64,000 nucleotides of DNA from Dillenia suffruticosa (Eukaryota; Streptophyta; Magnoliopsida; Dilleniales; Dilleniaceae). The stretch is from the NCBI GenBank assembly GCA_033439265.1, contig JAVTVX010000010.1:3162001-3226000 (forward strand), in the 5' to 3' direction. This document shows, piece after piece, positions 12,552 to 24,100 of the stretch. Within the stretch, counting starts at the first letter, position 1, and every line of letters begins with the position of its first letter. A program made the translations under genes and the position numbers. Below the pieces are notes generated by a model. That model had not been told where the DNA came from and made no database searches. It saw only the letters and a list, made by a program, of their open reading frames with translations.

Positions 12552-13747
12552 AATTTTTTTAGGGGATTAAATGTTATAATACTAAAAATTCGGTGTTAGA
12601 AAATTTTCATAAAATCTTTCTTGTAAATTAATTGGAGAAATTGGTTGTGATCGTTTTTGGTTTATAAATTAAAGTGTAACACCGAAAAATTTGATTGTAG
12701 AGTTGACACTAAAGTGACTGTTTGAAATTTTTATATTTTGTATATTATGGGAGAATAGTTAATTTAAAATTTTAAATATGGATTTTTTCCTCTAAACTAT
12801 ACAAGATTTTCTTTAAACTTTCGGTTGATAGACCTTTAATTTTAAGTGTTTGATAATTTGAGTGGTCGGTGCTCGGTAGGGTTTGATTTGTGTTCGGTGT
12901 CAACATTTACACCAATATAAACATGTTGAATGATCGACCTTTACGTCGACACAATCCATTCATTTATGTCGATAGAAGAGAATTGCAAGGCTAGTAAACT
13001 TATGTTGACACAACTTTAGTTGTGTTGACATAAACACTCTTGTATCGACACAATCTTATTTGTGTCGACACAAATACTCTTGTGTTGAGTATAAACACTC
13101 TTACACTCTTATATTGGATGAGTGTTTGATACAACCCTATTTGTGTCGACACAAACACTAATATTGGACATCAACACTTTTGTGTTTGACACAAACGCTC
13201 GAGTCGTTACAACTTTATTTGTGTCAACACAAATACTCTAGTATTGGACACTTACCTTTCGGTGTTGGACACAAACACCATTGTGTTGGACACAAACACC
13301 ATTGTGTTAGGACATAAGCTCCCGTGTGCTTAACACAAGCACCCAAGTGTTGAACACAAACACTCTACTATTGGATATAAACACCCTTATGTTGACACAA
13401 TCTTATTTGTGTTGACATAAATACACTTATATTGGCCATTTTACTTCGCGTGTTGGACATTTCACCTCTTGGTATATGAGAGCTATACCTTAACTGAACA
13501 CGACATTTTCCTTTTCTCTTCTCCTAGGTGATGCCTTCTCGGCTCAATAAAGAGCACTTGCCACTTTCCTTGGTCCAAGGGGTCTCCAAAAAGACTTGTT
13601 ACCATCATACCACTTAAACACCTTAATCATGATATACCTAATTTATATTATATCCATATTTTTTAATATTCCAAATTTTAATATTTCAAATTTATTTTTT
13701 ATAAATTTGTACTTTTTATTTCAATCTCTTCTACTCACCACCAGACA
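12552..13747 (+). repeat. First part of the right LTR of fossil A
   Basis: The LTR starts near TGTTATAATACTAAAAATTC, just after the pol remnant. A second TGTAACACCG-type start at about 12675 suggests either an internal duplication or another LTR piece. It includes the GTCGAC-rich minisatellite and ends at the CACTACAAAAC junction at 13750. Confidence 0.45.
12940..13460. repeat. Degenerate minisatellite of ACACAAACACTC / TTGTGTCGAC units
   Basis: Imperfect units of about 25-40 bases repeat the words ACACAAACACTCTTGTG and ATTTGTGTCGACACAAAT. The latter is a perfect palindrome; at 13057-13076 it extends to 20 bases, and a 16-base version lies near 13140. The array lies within LTR-like DNA. Confidence 0.75.
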
Positions 13748-13989
13748 TACACTACAAAACAAATACACTATTTAGATGGACGAAAACCGTTTGCTAAACA
13801 TACTAAAACCGTTCTTAAAACTTTGTCCAACGGATACGCTTTCAGTCTGCTATACACTAGTCGAGATAGATCTATCTCAACAGTTTTGATAACTGTTAGA
13901 GCATGTGATTGATTTATAATGACGGTTGGAAAAGTGTCGGTAAAATTACTATCTTTCATCATCGGTTTCAAAAATATTGATAAAAATTA

Positions 13990-14545
13990 CTAACTTTTAA
14001 CGTCGGTTATCACATGTGTTATGAAATGTTACTATCTTTTATCGTCAGTTACCACAACTGTTAAGAAATGTTACTGTCATTTATCATCGGTTACCACATA
14101 TATTATGAAATATTACTATCTTTTATCATCGATTACCGTTCAGTTATCATATGTTAGTATAAGTTACTGTTTGTATTATCGGTTACCACAAGTGAGAAAA
14201 AATTATTGTTTTTATTGGTTGAAAAATGTTAGTATAAGTTACTGTAAGCTACTACAAGATTACTATAGATTACTACATGGTTACTGTCGGTTACCATTGT
14301 TACTGTCGATTATCAAATAGTTACTAATCGTTGTGGTTACTATTTTGTACCGTCGGTTATACAAGTGTCAGAAAATGTTACTCTTTCTCATTTATCATCA
14401 TATTATGCTAGAAATGTTATTTTTTTTATTCTCTTTTATTACAAATATTAAAAAAATTACTATTTCGGTTATTACTAAATTACTGCTTGTTACCACTAAA
14501 TTACTGCTCGTTACTATCGTTACCATATGATTACTATATAATATC
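13990..14545. repeat. CACTA-type subterminal repeat array
   Basis: About a dozen degenerate copies of a motif near CGGTTACCACAAGTGTTA alternate with TTACTATCTTTTATC. Subterminal arrays of this sort bind transposase in En/Spm elements (family knowledge). The apparent reading frames over this stretch come from the repeats. Confidence 0.6.
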
Positions 14546-17300
14546 AATAGTGATTATTTCTTTTTTTTTTAAAGATAGGTAAATTAAAAGACTAAAAAAT
14601 AAAGAAATTACAAAAATAATATAAATATTATAAAAATTGTAATTGATTTAAACTAGAATGATTGATACATATAAGAGAAAAAAAGTTAGAGACAAGATTA
14701 CATGTCTCACAATTACATGTCTTCTGAAATGTTCCAAACAAAAAATGTTCGTTACAGTTTCTGAAAACATCTTTATCCACATTCACAGATTTTGAAAATA
14801 TCTTTATTCACAATCTTTCGTATCAATCTATTTATTAAAAATCAATAGTAAAATAGTGAAATTATTATAAATAATAAATAATAAATGTAAATGAAAATAT
14901 TATCAGAGAAGTGAGCAGAGAGCATTTCGATTCTCTAAATCCAAAACATCTTGATAGCATTGATGTTTATATTTTTTCACAACTGTTTAAAATAAAAAAT
15001 TAAAAATAGTATTTTAATATTAAATCTCAAATTAAAATAAAATAATATGTTTATTTTTAAAACCTAAATAACATCTTGGATGAGTGAGCTTGTTCGACTG
15101 AACTTATTTTTTTTTTAGAATAGTTGTGATTCTTCGTACAATACTTATCCATCGTTTGTCAAATTTTTCAAATACCCGACGTGATTAACTTTTGATAAAC
15201 TTTGTAAAGTATAAGTGAAATGTTTAAATGGGTTAGGGGAGAAGAGCTTTCAAGAAAAGGATAGAAAAATTTTGATTGTGGAACTTTCGCCCATGTATGA
15301 TTTATAATATATAATTTTTACAAACAAATTTTTAAAATTCCTCTTTCGTGTTTTTTCTCCCGCCTCTTTTTTCATTACCGCGTTTTTTCTCCTACCTCTT
15401 TTTTCATTACCGCATTTTTTCTCCTACCTCTTGTTTCGTTACTGCGTTTCTTAATTCTTCACATGTGTCTAGAAAAAATCACTTAAAATTTTACTACTTA
15501 TTAACTAATTACTACATTTGATTAATATTATATTTATTTGATTAATAAAAATAATATATATTCTATATTCGATGATAATAAACTTATTAATATTATTAAT
15601 TTAAATAATGTAATGATATGAAATTAATAATTTATATAATATAGTGTTATAGTTTTGAAAAATTAATAAGTATAATTTGAAAATATGACAATATAATGTA
15701 ATTATATGTAATTGTGTAATTAATTATATTGGTATAATTAATGAAGAATACTAAATCTTTTATCTATTGTATCGGTAAAATTGAGTGTCAAATTCGATCA
15801 CAATTTATAATTATAAAGCATAATTTGCAATGAATAAAAATTTAATCTTTCATACACACTCCATATAATTTCCATACACACAACTTCCACATATCACACA
15901 CACGCACACACATATACCACTAACTCCAATCATATCCCAACCACTAATATTTCACATGTAATATTATTTAAAATTAGTATAATACACTTCAATTTGGATA
16001 TATTGGTTTTTTGGCATTCTAAAAATAATTCATGAAACTTATCTTCATCCACATTAAATGCATGAAAAGTTGGTTTATCTATGATCATATAAATTTGTAA
16101 ATGATTATATAAATCTGTAAATGAATCATACATGCCAAACATATCATGGTCAAAAAATTATCATGTAGTTGGATACATTAGATCCATATAAATTTTCATT
16201 ACTCTTTGCATGAATATACCTATCCCCACTAGTGTATAGTGTATCTTTATCTTTTGTGAGTTTAATTTTATCATGCTTTACCTTTTTTTATTATTACATC
16301 ATGAATTTTATTTTGTAATTTTTGTATTTGATTTTTTTTTGTATTTTCATTTATGTTAATATTGTTACTACATTGTTACTGCACTTATACCAATTGTACC
16401 ACTTGTTATAAAAATATCACTAATTACCGGTTATTATTTGTTACCATTTGTTACTATGCATTATACCATGACACACTATCACTTGTTACCGGTTGTTATT
16501 ATTTGTTACGACTTGTTACCATACATTATACCATGATACATTAAATAAAATAGAAGAAAAAATATAAAAATATAGAATGATTAGAAAATGTGTAAACAAA
16601 ATTATATTTTTTACTCTAAAATAAAATACTTAGAATTTTAATCTATAAAAAAATATTTTAAAGTTTTCAATTGAGACAAGTCAAAAGTTATAAGAGAATA
16701 ATATCATATACAAAATTAGACAATAAACTCCACTAATAACATTAATTAACAATAATATTTTAAAAAAATAATATTAAGTTGCGCAACACTACCAACTAAC
16801 AGTATCCTTCTCTTCTATTGTGCATTAGTTGTATAGCGCAATCATTGCTTGCTCGGCGTCAAGACAAAATTAATGTTGTTGGGGGTGGAGATAAAATTTA
16901 TATTGCACTAACAAAATGTATTTTGTATTTTGTAATGTGGAGATAAAGTGGTTTGATTAATTTTGCCAAAAGTACAACATCATCTTGTAATCATATTGTA
17001 ATGAAACAATTAATTTTATATTTATATTATGGTAAATTGGTTTGATTTTGCTAATATAAATATAAATAAATTTAACGATTATGTCAATATATTTCTTTCA
17101 TTTTGGCACGTTCCACCAATATATTTCTCCCATTTTGTCACGCACGGGCATCCCGGGCGTGTAACTAAAATTGAATTGCCGGTTGTTCTGAAGAAAACTT
17201 CAAATTAGGTCCGCAGAAAGTTGAGTTTTGAATATGAGAGACTATACAAGTCATCTATTTTTTAATCATACAACTCTAGAAATGGGAAGTAATAGAGCTA
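14546..17300. other. AT-rich interior, no gene supported
   Basis: AT-rich DNA with short similar blocks (three CTCCYRCCTCTTTTTTCATTACCG-like words at 15355-15440, and CACACA-rich DNA near 15855-15915). A short minus-strand frame at 15930-16142 has no recognisable homology. Nothing else could be supported. Confidence 0.45.
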
Positions 17301-18480
17301 AATAAACAATTTGAGATTTTTTCACAAATAAAAATGAAAAAAATTACAAGAAAAAATTTTCAAAAAAAATTACAAAACAAAAATTCATGTTTCATGCAAA
17401 ATGAAAAAATTCATGCAAAATAATAAATTTTTGGGCATCAAAATAAGAAATCTAAAAACCCTTGCACAATCAAGAGTTGTCTAGAAATGAAAAAAAGAGA
17501 GGAAAAAAGGTAAAAAAAATTACAAAAAATACAAAAATAAAAAACTAAAATCATGGTTGAAACCGTGGGCACGATGGCTGCAACAGGCCATTTTATGCAA
17601 AAATTCATATTTCATGCAAAATACAAAATTTCAAGCAAAGTAATGAATTTTTGGGCCCCAAAATAAAATCTAAAAATACTAGTACAATGTTTAGAGAAGA
17701 AATAAATACAAAAAAAATTACAAAAAAAAAATTGTAAAAGAAAAAAGCAAAAATCGCGGTTGAAACTGCGCACCCCGCAGTTTCAACCACGCAATGCTCT
17801 TGCAAAGAGCAAAAAGATGTAATGAATTTTTGGACACCAAAATGAAATTTAAAAACTCTTGTACAATGTTTAGAAAAGAAAAAAAAAAATGTAAAAACAA
17901 AAAAAAAAAAACAAAAAATGCGAAAAAAGCAAAAATGCAAAAAAAAAAAGTCAAAAAACGTAGTTGCAACCGAACGTCCCACGGTTTCAACCGCGCAATA
18001 CTCATGCATAGAGCAAAATCAAAATGATGCAAAAAATGCATTATGATGGATTTGATTTCGACATCTCACACTACTATTCCACAACTGTTCAGATACCACA
18101 CATATTCTTTTTTTTTTCCTTCTACTTTTGACACTTTTTTCTTTTCTTTCTTATCTTTATTAATATTATATATTTTGGTAAATATTTGCAATTAAATATA
18201 TAAAATTTTAAAATTATTAATATATTATAATTTAAATTAACATTAATAATCATGATTTGTTAAATGGAAAATATTCATGAAAAATGGATATTCATGCAAA
18301 ATGCAAAGAAAAAATTGCAAAAAAACATTGTTTAGAGAATAAAAAAAATTGCAAAAAAAAAAGCAAAAATCCATGTGGGCCCTGCCCCCGCGTGGGGCCA
18401 TGGTCATGCGGTTCAACCGCGCAAGGGGCATTTATGCAAATGAATGGGAAATATTCAAGAAAAATGCAAAAACAAATTGT
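17300..18480. repeat. Degenerate tandem repeat with hairpin-forming GC islands
   Basis: Copies of TAATGAATTTTTGG(R)C(A/C)CCAAAAT occur at about 17421, 17641 and 17820. Each is followed by A-rich DNA and then by a short GC-rich patch (CGGTTGAAACYG type) at about 17553, 17755, 17961 and 18365. At 17758-17788 the patch is a perfect 13-bp inverted repeat (GGTTGAAACTGCG) around a 5-base loop. Near 18410 GCGGTT-C-AACCGC is another. Long poly-Phe or poly-Lys frames here are low-complexity artefacts. Confidence 0.65.
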
Positions 18481-18599
18481 TAACGAAAATTTTGCAACTA
18501 TCAACCATTATGCAACAACCACCCCTACATTGCATATAATCACTACATAGACTATATAGCATAATTTTATAGTGACATCTTTTTCAATAAACAAAATTT

Positions 18600-20248
18600 T
18601 AAATACTTAAACTTATTGGGTTGACCTTCCCAAGAACCCAAAAGGAGACATCAGACATTTTGTACAATATAAAAGTGTAAGAGAACTATCAAACAAATAC
18701 TGAAAATAGATTTGTAGATAAAAAGTAGAAGAAGACTCCAAAATCGACGAGATCCAAATTTCATCTCTTCTCTCATCTTTCTCCCTCTCTGCTCACACAT
18801 TATCTCTCCCACTCTCTTTACTTCCATCCAAGATCAATCAAAATACCATAAATCCCATACTCTAAAGACTCCAAAACTCATAACTCAATCTTTAAAAAAC
18901 TAAATCTAGTAAGAGATTGAGATTTTCCTAGTGAGAGGGAAAAATAAACCTAGGGTTTGATGGTAGTTTAGCTTAAGATGAAATTGGTGATAAAAATTTA
19001 GGTATTGGACAAGACAGACCAAGGCAAGATTCTTGATGAGGAAGAAATTAGGAGTGACTACCCTCCCCAAAATTGTGAGTGTACGACTATATTGAGTATG
19101 AATGATAAAAAGTTTTTCAATTTATGACTTGTGAAATAAATTTTGAAATGAATTTATAAAATGTTTGTGATCATGGTGTATCCAACCCAAATGATTTGAT
19201 CAATCTATGATTCTATCTTTGATTTGTTGAACTGTTTGTATCATGTTACAATTAAATTATAATTGTCAATTGTGAAATTTCATTCCATTATGAATGGTCA
19301 TAACATTGAAATGTGAAATATATTTTATAACATGGTGCATAGAAAAATAAATGACTATAATCTAAATCTTTCCACGGACTAGGACTGTCGGGGCGGTGTG
19401 AATAAGATTGAATTAAAATTGAGATTGGTGGTAGGTGGGATGGAGAGTCTTCTCAAATTCCCGACAATAATGTGGCGGCACCCCACGGTGTTCCGGGTCA
19501 ACGCCAAGGACAGGGAATATTATTATGAAAATTGTGAGAAAAAACCTTGATAGATTTTATCAACGGCCATTGGTAGAAATATAGTTTCGACAAAGACCCA
19601 AGAAAAGTTAGAAACAAAATTAAATTTGTTGCTAATGGAAATATATGAGTTATGGAAAATTTGTTATAAATTTATTTTGTGTAATGACTTTTTAATATTA
19701 CATTTGAATATATTTGAATGCTCATTTAGCACAATCACCCTCACCTCTCATTTATGTTCAACATGTTATTATACTCTACTCATTGAGTATTTTATACTCA
19801 CCTCTCATTCTTACTCTTTTCAGAGGAAGTATAAAGATAGAAGTTACTTTGCCACAAGTTAGATCCAGCTGAGGAGAAGACATTACTAGATCAATTGTGA
19901 TATTGGTTCTTCTTAATTGTAGAATTTTTAAGACATGTAGATGAATTTATTAGAGGGCATTTTGGAAGTTGATACTTATAAATTTGGAAGTCATATTTTG
20001 AAAACTCTATATGTATTATATTTTTATATATATGTTTTTTTTTTTTAAGTTGAAAACTTATATTTTGAAATATTAAATATTTATTTGTTTTTCATACGTT
20101 ATTAGATTTAAATATTTTATGAGTTGGATTTCTTGAAAAAAAAAATTCATAGCCTCGTGGCATCTTGAAGTACATGTTAATGATTGCATGTATTTCTAGA
20201 TCACACAACCGTTGTTGCGTGCTCGAAACGTAGGGTCTGGGCATGACA
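18600..20248 (+). repeat. Second part of the right LTR of fossil A
   Basis: The stretch contains a CT-rich patch (18760-18830) and a region 19700-20248 similar to the left LTR remnant, ending GGGCATGACA. The beginning of the resumed LTR is an inference. Confidence 0.5.
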
Positions 20249-20536
20249 TTACCTTGGTTTAACTATAGGTTGAGTTAAGGGGATACAATGTACTAGTCCC
20301 ATCCTACTCGTATGATCAGCATCCGTATCCTTAGAAACAAAACACAATCATCTCTATCCCCACCTCCTAGCCGCAAAGACATCTACAAGAACCCTAATCA
20401 AAACACAGCATTTTTGACAAATATTTTAATAAGATTATCATTAAAAAAAAAAGAAGATTACTCGATAACGAATAAAAATAATTTGAAACCGAAGCTCTTC
20501 CAATGATATTTAGAAACATAAAAGGATAAAGCCATA

Positions 20537-20976
20537 GTGTCCGTTTGGCAAAATTTTTTTTCAACTTATCTTCTCGAGAATTAAAAATTAATTTCTTTTA
20601 AAAAAAAAATTAAAAGTTGTTTGATTTTTTTACTTTTGAAATAAAGTTAAAAATTAAAAATTAATTCCATTTTTACTTTTTCATTTTGAAGTAAATTTAA
20701 AAGTTAAAAATTAATAGATATATTTGAAATTTTGTATCATTTAAATTAGGATATTAATGAAATAAAAATAATTATATGATATTATAAATATAATAAAAAA
20801 GTCTATATTTTTAGAAAAGTAGGAGCATTAAAAAAAAAGAGAAGAAAAAACTTTTCTAAGGAGTTTTTTATTAAAAAACTACTTTTTAAATTTTTTCATA
20901 AAAAAAGGTTTTTAAGAGTTTTTAAAAAAAATTGTTTGACGGGTCTCAGAAGGGAAGAAAAATGCCAAACGGGCAC
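20537..20976. mobile_element. MITE with GTGYCCGTTTGGCA termini
   Basis: The left end GTGTCCGTTTGGCAAAA and the right end, read in reverse (GTGCCCGTTTGGCATTT), form terminal inverted repeats of about 14 bases. The body of about 440 bp is AT-rich and noncoding. ATA flanks both sides (534-536 and 977-979 of the 20-kb block). The ends resemble PIF/Harbinger or hAT MITE ends, and the superfamily is not certain. Confidence 0.7.
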
Positions 20977-21133
20977 ATAGCATGGTAACCAAATTTAAAA
21001 GGAGATGAGAGGGAGGCCGTTTGCACGTGAAAACCGCTTGATCAGCCCTCAACCGTCTCCCCCAATTCAAGTCCAAGTTGCGGAAACCGAAACAAAGCAA
21101 CAAAACACCCATAAAACTCTCACTCTCTCTCAC

Positions 21134-24100
21134 AAGACCTCCGAGTGGAGGAACTTCTCCAACGACTCCTGTGACAGCGACCCCGTCAGTGTCGGTGGTC
21201 GCACCAACCCTCTCTTGACCGACGGCGGCCTCTCCACCATCATCTCCGGCGGCAATGCCCAAGCCGACGTCCCTTTCGGACGCTGGCATAATCATGGTTC
21301 AAACCCTGAACGCTCTCTCATTTTTGCTTGCAAATCTATCGCAATTATGGCTTACAGGTCTCTCTCTCTCTTTCTCTCTCTTCAATTATAGATATTTCCC
21401 ACAAATGTGTATAGATACAAAGTGCGGGGCCATGTTTTACTCGTAATATATAAGCCGAATGAGTTCAACATTTTGGTCCAAAATTTACAACCAAGTATAA
21501 ATTTCTTATTAACAAAAATTGTTTCTCTGTAAAGTAGTTTATCATGACTAAAAGAACCATTAAGATTCCCAAGTTAAGTCACAAATTAAAGATGATTAAC
21601 ATTCTTGGACAGAAACCATTTATCCTTAATTAGCAATACTTTACATAAAACTGAATGATTAAGTTTTATTTCGTGGATGAACCATGAAGATAAAAGAGCT
21701 TATAATATCTTGTTTATTAACTTGTTTTCACATATTAGTGGTTTTTCTTTATATACCTGTCCATGTCTTGTTGTCCCCTATTTTGTAACTTTTCCATGCA
21801 CTTTGTTCTTGTCGTTTCCCATATTTGTGTTTGTGCTTCTTACTCCTACAAGTTTCACAATGGGGTTGTGGAGATTTGTTACCATCCACCATATTTTTCT
21901 TCATTGTGATTAGAGCTAGGAGAACTTGAAGTTGTTTCCTTGATTTTGGGGATTTCCGAGGTGGTTAAAGGTCATTAGGGGAATGAGCTTTTAACTTGGT
22001 AGGCCATTGGAAAGAGGTGAATTTCCTTAAGTTCTAATGGTTCGTTTTATTGTTGGGTTTTCGTCCTTAGGTGCCTTTTAGTGTTTTTAGCCATATGCTG
22101 ACAAAAGTTACCGCAAGAAGTACAGGGTGTATAGGAGACGATAAAGTGGTGGTGAAGTATTCACGGCTGATTGTGAGTCAATTAGATTACAATGGTTTAT
22201 AATCATACTTAAGTGATTGAGGTATCATTGGGCTCTTTTGTTATTGTGTCTCAACCCCTGAACATAATAGCTTTTGAATTAGCACAGTTGCAGGTCGTGA
22301 AGCTCAAGCTATCCAGGTCTCCAGTCCAGCAGTAGGAATTCACCCTCAACATGTTTGTTTTGAGTTCTTGCACAAGCGCCACCTCCTTATCATGTGGAGA
22401 ACTTCTCATACAACTTTATGTTTGGGGGTTTTGGGGACGTGGACAGCAACATTACCTTACCTTTAAGTGGTGGTGCCATGGCTTGGTCAAACCAAGATTC
22501 ATCTGATTTTGAGTCCAAATATTGGGCTATGAACGGATCCCCTAATGTCAGGTTGTGTTCTGCAATGATGTTTTTTGAGTCCAGGAGAGTGCTACATGAC
22601 CTGTGTGACCATTTCATTTGGAAAGTTTGTCCACCTTGGGAGAAGACAGCAAAGTAAAGATGTACTTGATCAATTTCCAAGTGGTGGTCTTGTGAAAGTA
22701 TAGACATTTTGTTTTTTTGTGGACTATTTCAGGGGCTGAGTTCCCTAAGGAGATTTACTTACCTAATTTCAAGATGGATCACCATAGACTTTGCTTGGAA
22801 CCAAATTGGAAAAGGCTTTAGTTCATTTGAAATGAATACCTCAATTTATATTACACGTATATCTATTTATGGAACTAAAAATTAAGGAGTCATATTCTTG
22901 CAAATTGTAAGAGTGATCATTAGGGCCTCCAAACTCTAGATGATTGCATTTTCAATCCAATTTGAATATAAGAAGGCCTATTTAAGACTAAAATTTTAAG
23001 GAGAAAAATGAAATTGTATAATAAAATTTTTTATATGAAAGAAACTTTGATTTGTATGAATATTAATTTAGGAAAGATCCGATTTTTCCTCTTCATATAA
23101 ATAATTTTTCTTTTCATTTTCTTAGATGTCCAAAAAGAATTATAGACTTTAATTCTTTTTTTCTTTCACTTTCTTGCATTCTCCATACCAAAATATCCCA
23201 TCTTCAGCGAAAACTTTGTGCTTGCAAATCTATATTATTATGGCATATATCTATCCTGCAAAATTTTGAGATGTATTATCACATAAACTGTTTTGTCAAT
23301 GAGTGAATGTTTTGGACTTGAAATTGAATTCATCAGTGAAAGGATCCTTTTCTGGAATCTCTCTTTGAGATTGTTTGTGGGCACATCTGTCCATGTTCAG
23401 TATGCGATATGAATTCGCTTGCTTCTTCTTTCATTCCTTTACTTCTTCTCTTGTGATGATTCTTAACAAAACGAGGAATAGATTCTTTATGTTGTCATGT
23501 TGAATTAGTGTTATTTGTTTAAATAATTTCACTTACAAAATATTGGGTATTCCAGGTTGGGCCTTGTGGCAACTATAAAGGTATGCAACCCACTGATGTA
23601 ATTTATGAGGCTAGGAGCTTTACCTGGTTGCTCCACGCTGCCCTGAGGGGGGCACTTCTTTAATGAAATTCTCTCTTTCTTACTCCTATTTGTACAGCGT
23701 AACTCTAAGAGGGAAGATAAATTGAGAATTTATTTTTTTCCTGATGTTTGACATTTTATGATTGAATGGCAGGCATATGGCCAATTTCTTCCAGAACTTA
23801 TTTTGTGATCAAGTATTCAGATAGTCATATAAATTTCTTAAATGGTCTGCCATCTAAAGTGCACTCCAACAACGTTGATTTTAACGTCTACTGATTCTAC
23901 ATTCTATGCGATCGTGGAATATAGCTTGGACATATCTTTGCTATGGCTGACCCTTGATTTCAAATTATTTAGTGTGACACTTAAAGAGAGGAGTTAAAGC
24001 TCATATGCTATTTCTTTGGATTCAATTATGGAAATTGGGGTTCTTATGGCGGAGGCTGAATAGTGGTAAGGTTGAAGGAACAAAGATTCAGGAAAATAGC

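Larger units (their letters stand above)
13750..18573. mobile_element. CACTA-like (En/Spm) DNA transposon, nonautonomous or decayed
   Basis: The left end CACTACAAAACAAATACACT matches the CACTA terminal motif and is preceded by ATA. From 13990 to 14540 there is a dense series of degenerate subterminal repeats around TTACTRTCGGTTACCACA-like words, and related TTACCGGTTATTATTTGTTA words recur at 16360-16540. Subterminal repeat arrays of this kind are typical of CACTA elements. The right end is not secure. A TATAGTG at 18567-18573, opposite a CACTACATAG at 18541, is the best candidate, but its flank does not repeat ATA. No transposase could be recognised. Confidence 0.4.
8230..20248 (+). mobile_element. 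Ty3/gypsy LTR retrotransposon fossil A, broken and nested
   Basis: A left LTR remnant (about 8230-8801, ending GGGACGTGACA) is similar over its length to 19700-20248, which ends GGGCATGACA. The left LTR is followed by a primer-binding-like TTGGTATTGAA. Internal DNA carries a retropepsin-like piece (about 10590-10845) and a pol 3'-end/chromodomain-like piece (about 12130-12540). A second LTR begins near 12552 and seems to resume at about 18600 after CACTA-like DNA. The order fits a chromovirus-type gypsy element. It is clearly broken, with many breaks, and the LTRs are strongly diverged, so it is old. Confidence 0.65.

Noticed and set aside
14021-14530. Tyr/Leu/Ser-rich open frames
   Set aside because: They translate the TTACTATC/CGGTTACC subterminal repeats and do not represent a protein.
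17605-18041. Phe/Lys-rich open frames on both strands
   Set aside because: They are translations of A- and T-runs in a degenerate repeat, with no domain or codon signature.
20912-21295. 127-codon minus-strand frame over the TFIIB first exon
   Set aside because: Antisense shadow. TFIIB similarity lies on the plus strand with matching splice sites.
22390-22707. Overlapping frames on both strands within TFIIB intron DNA
   Set aside because: No recognisable homology and no splice context. Considered a captured gene piece but could not be supported.
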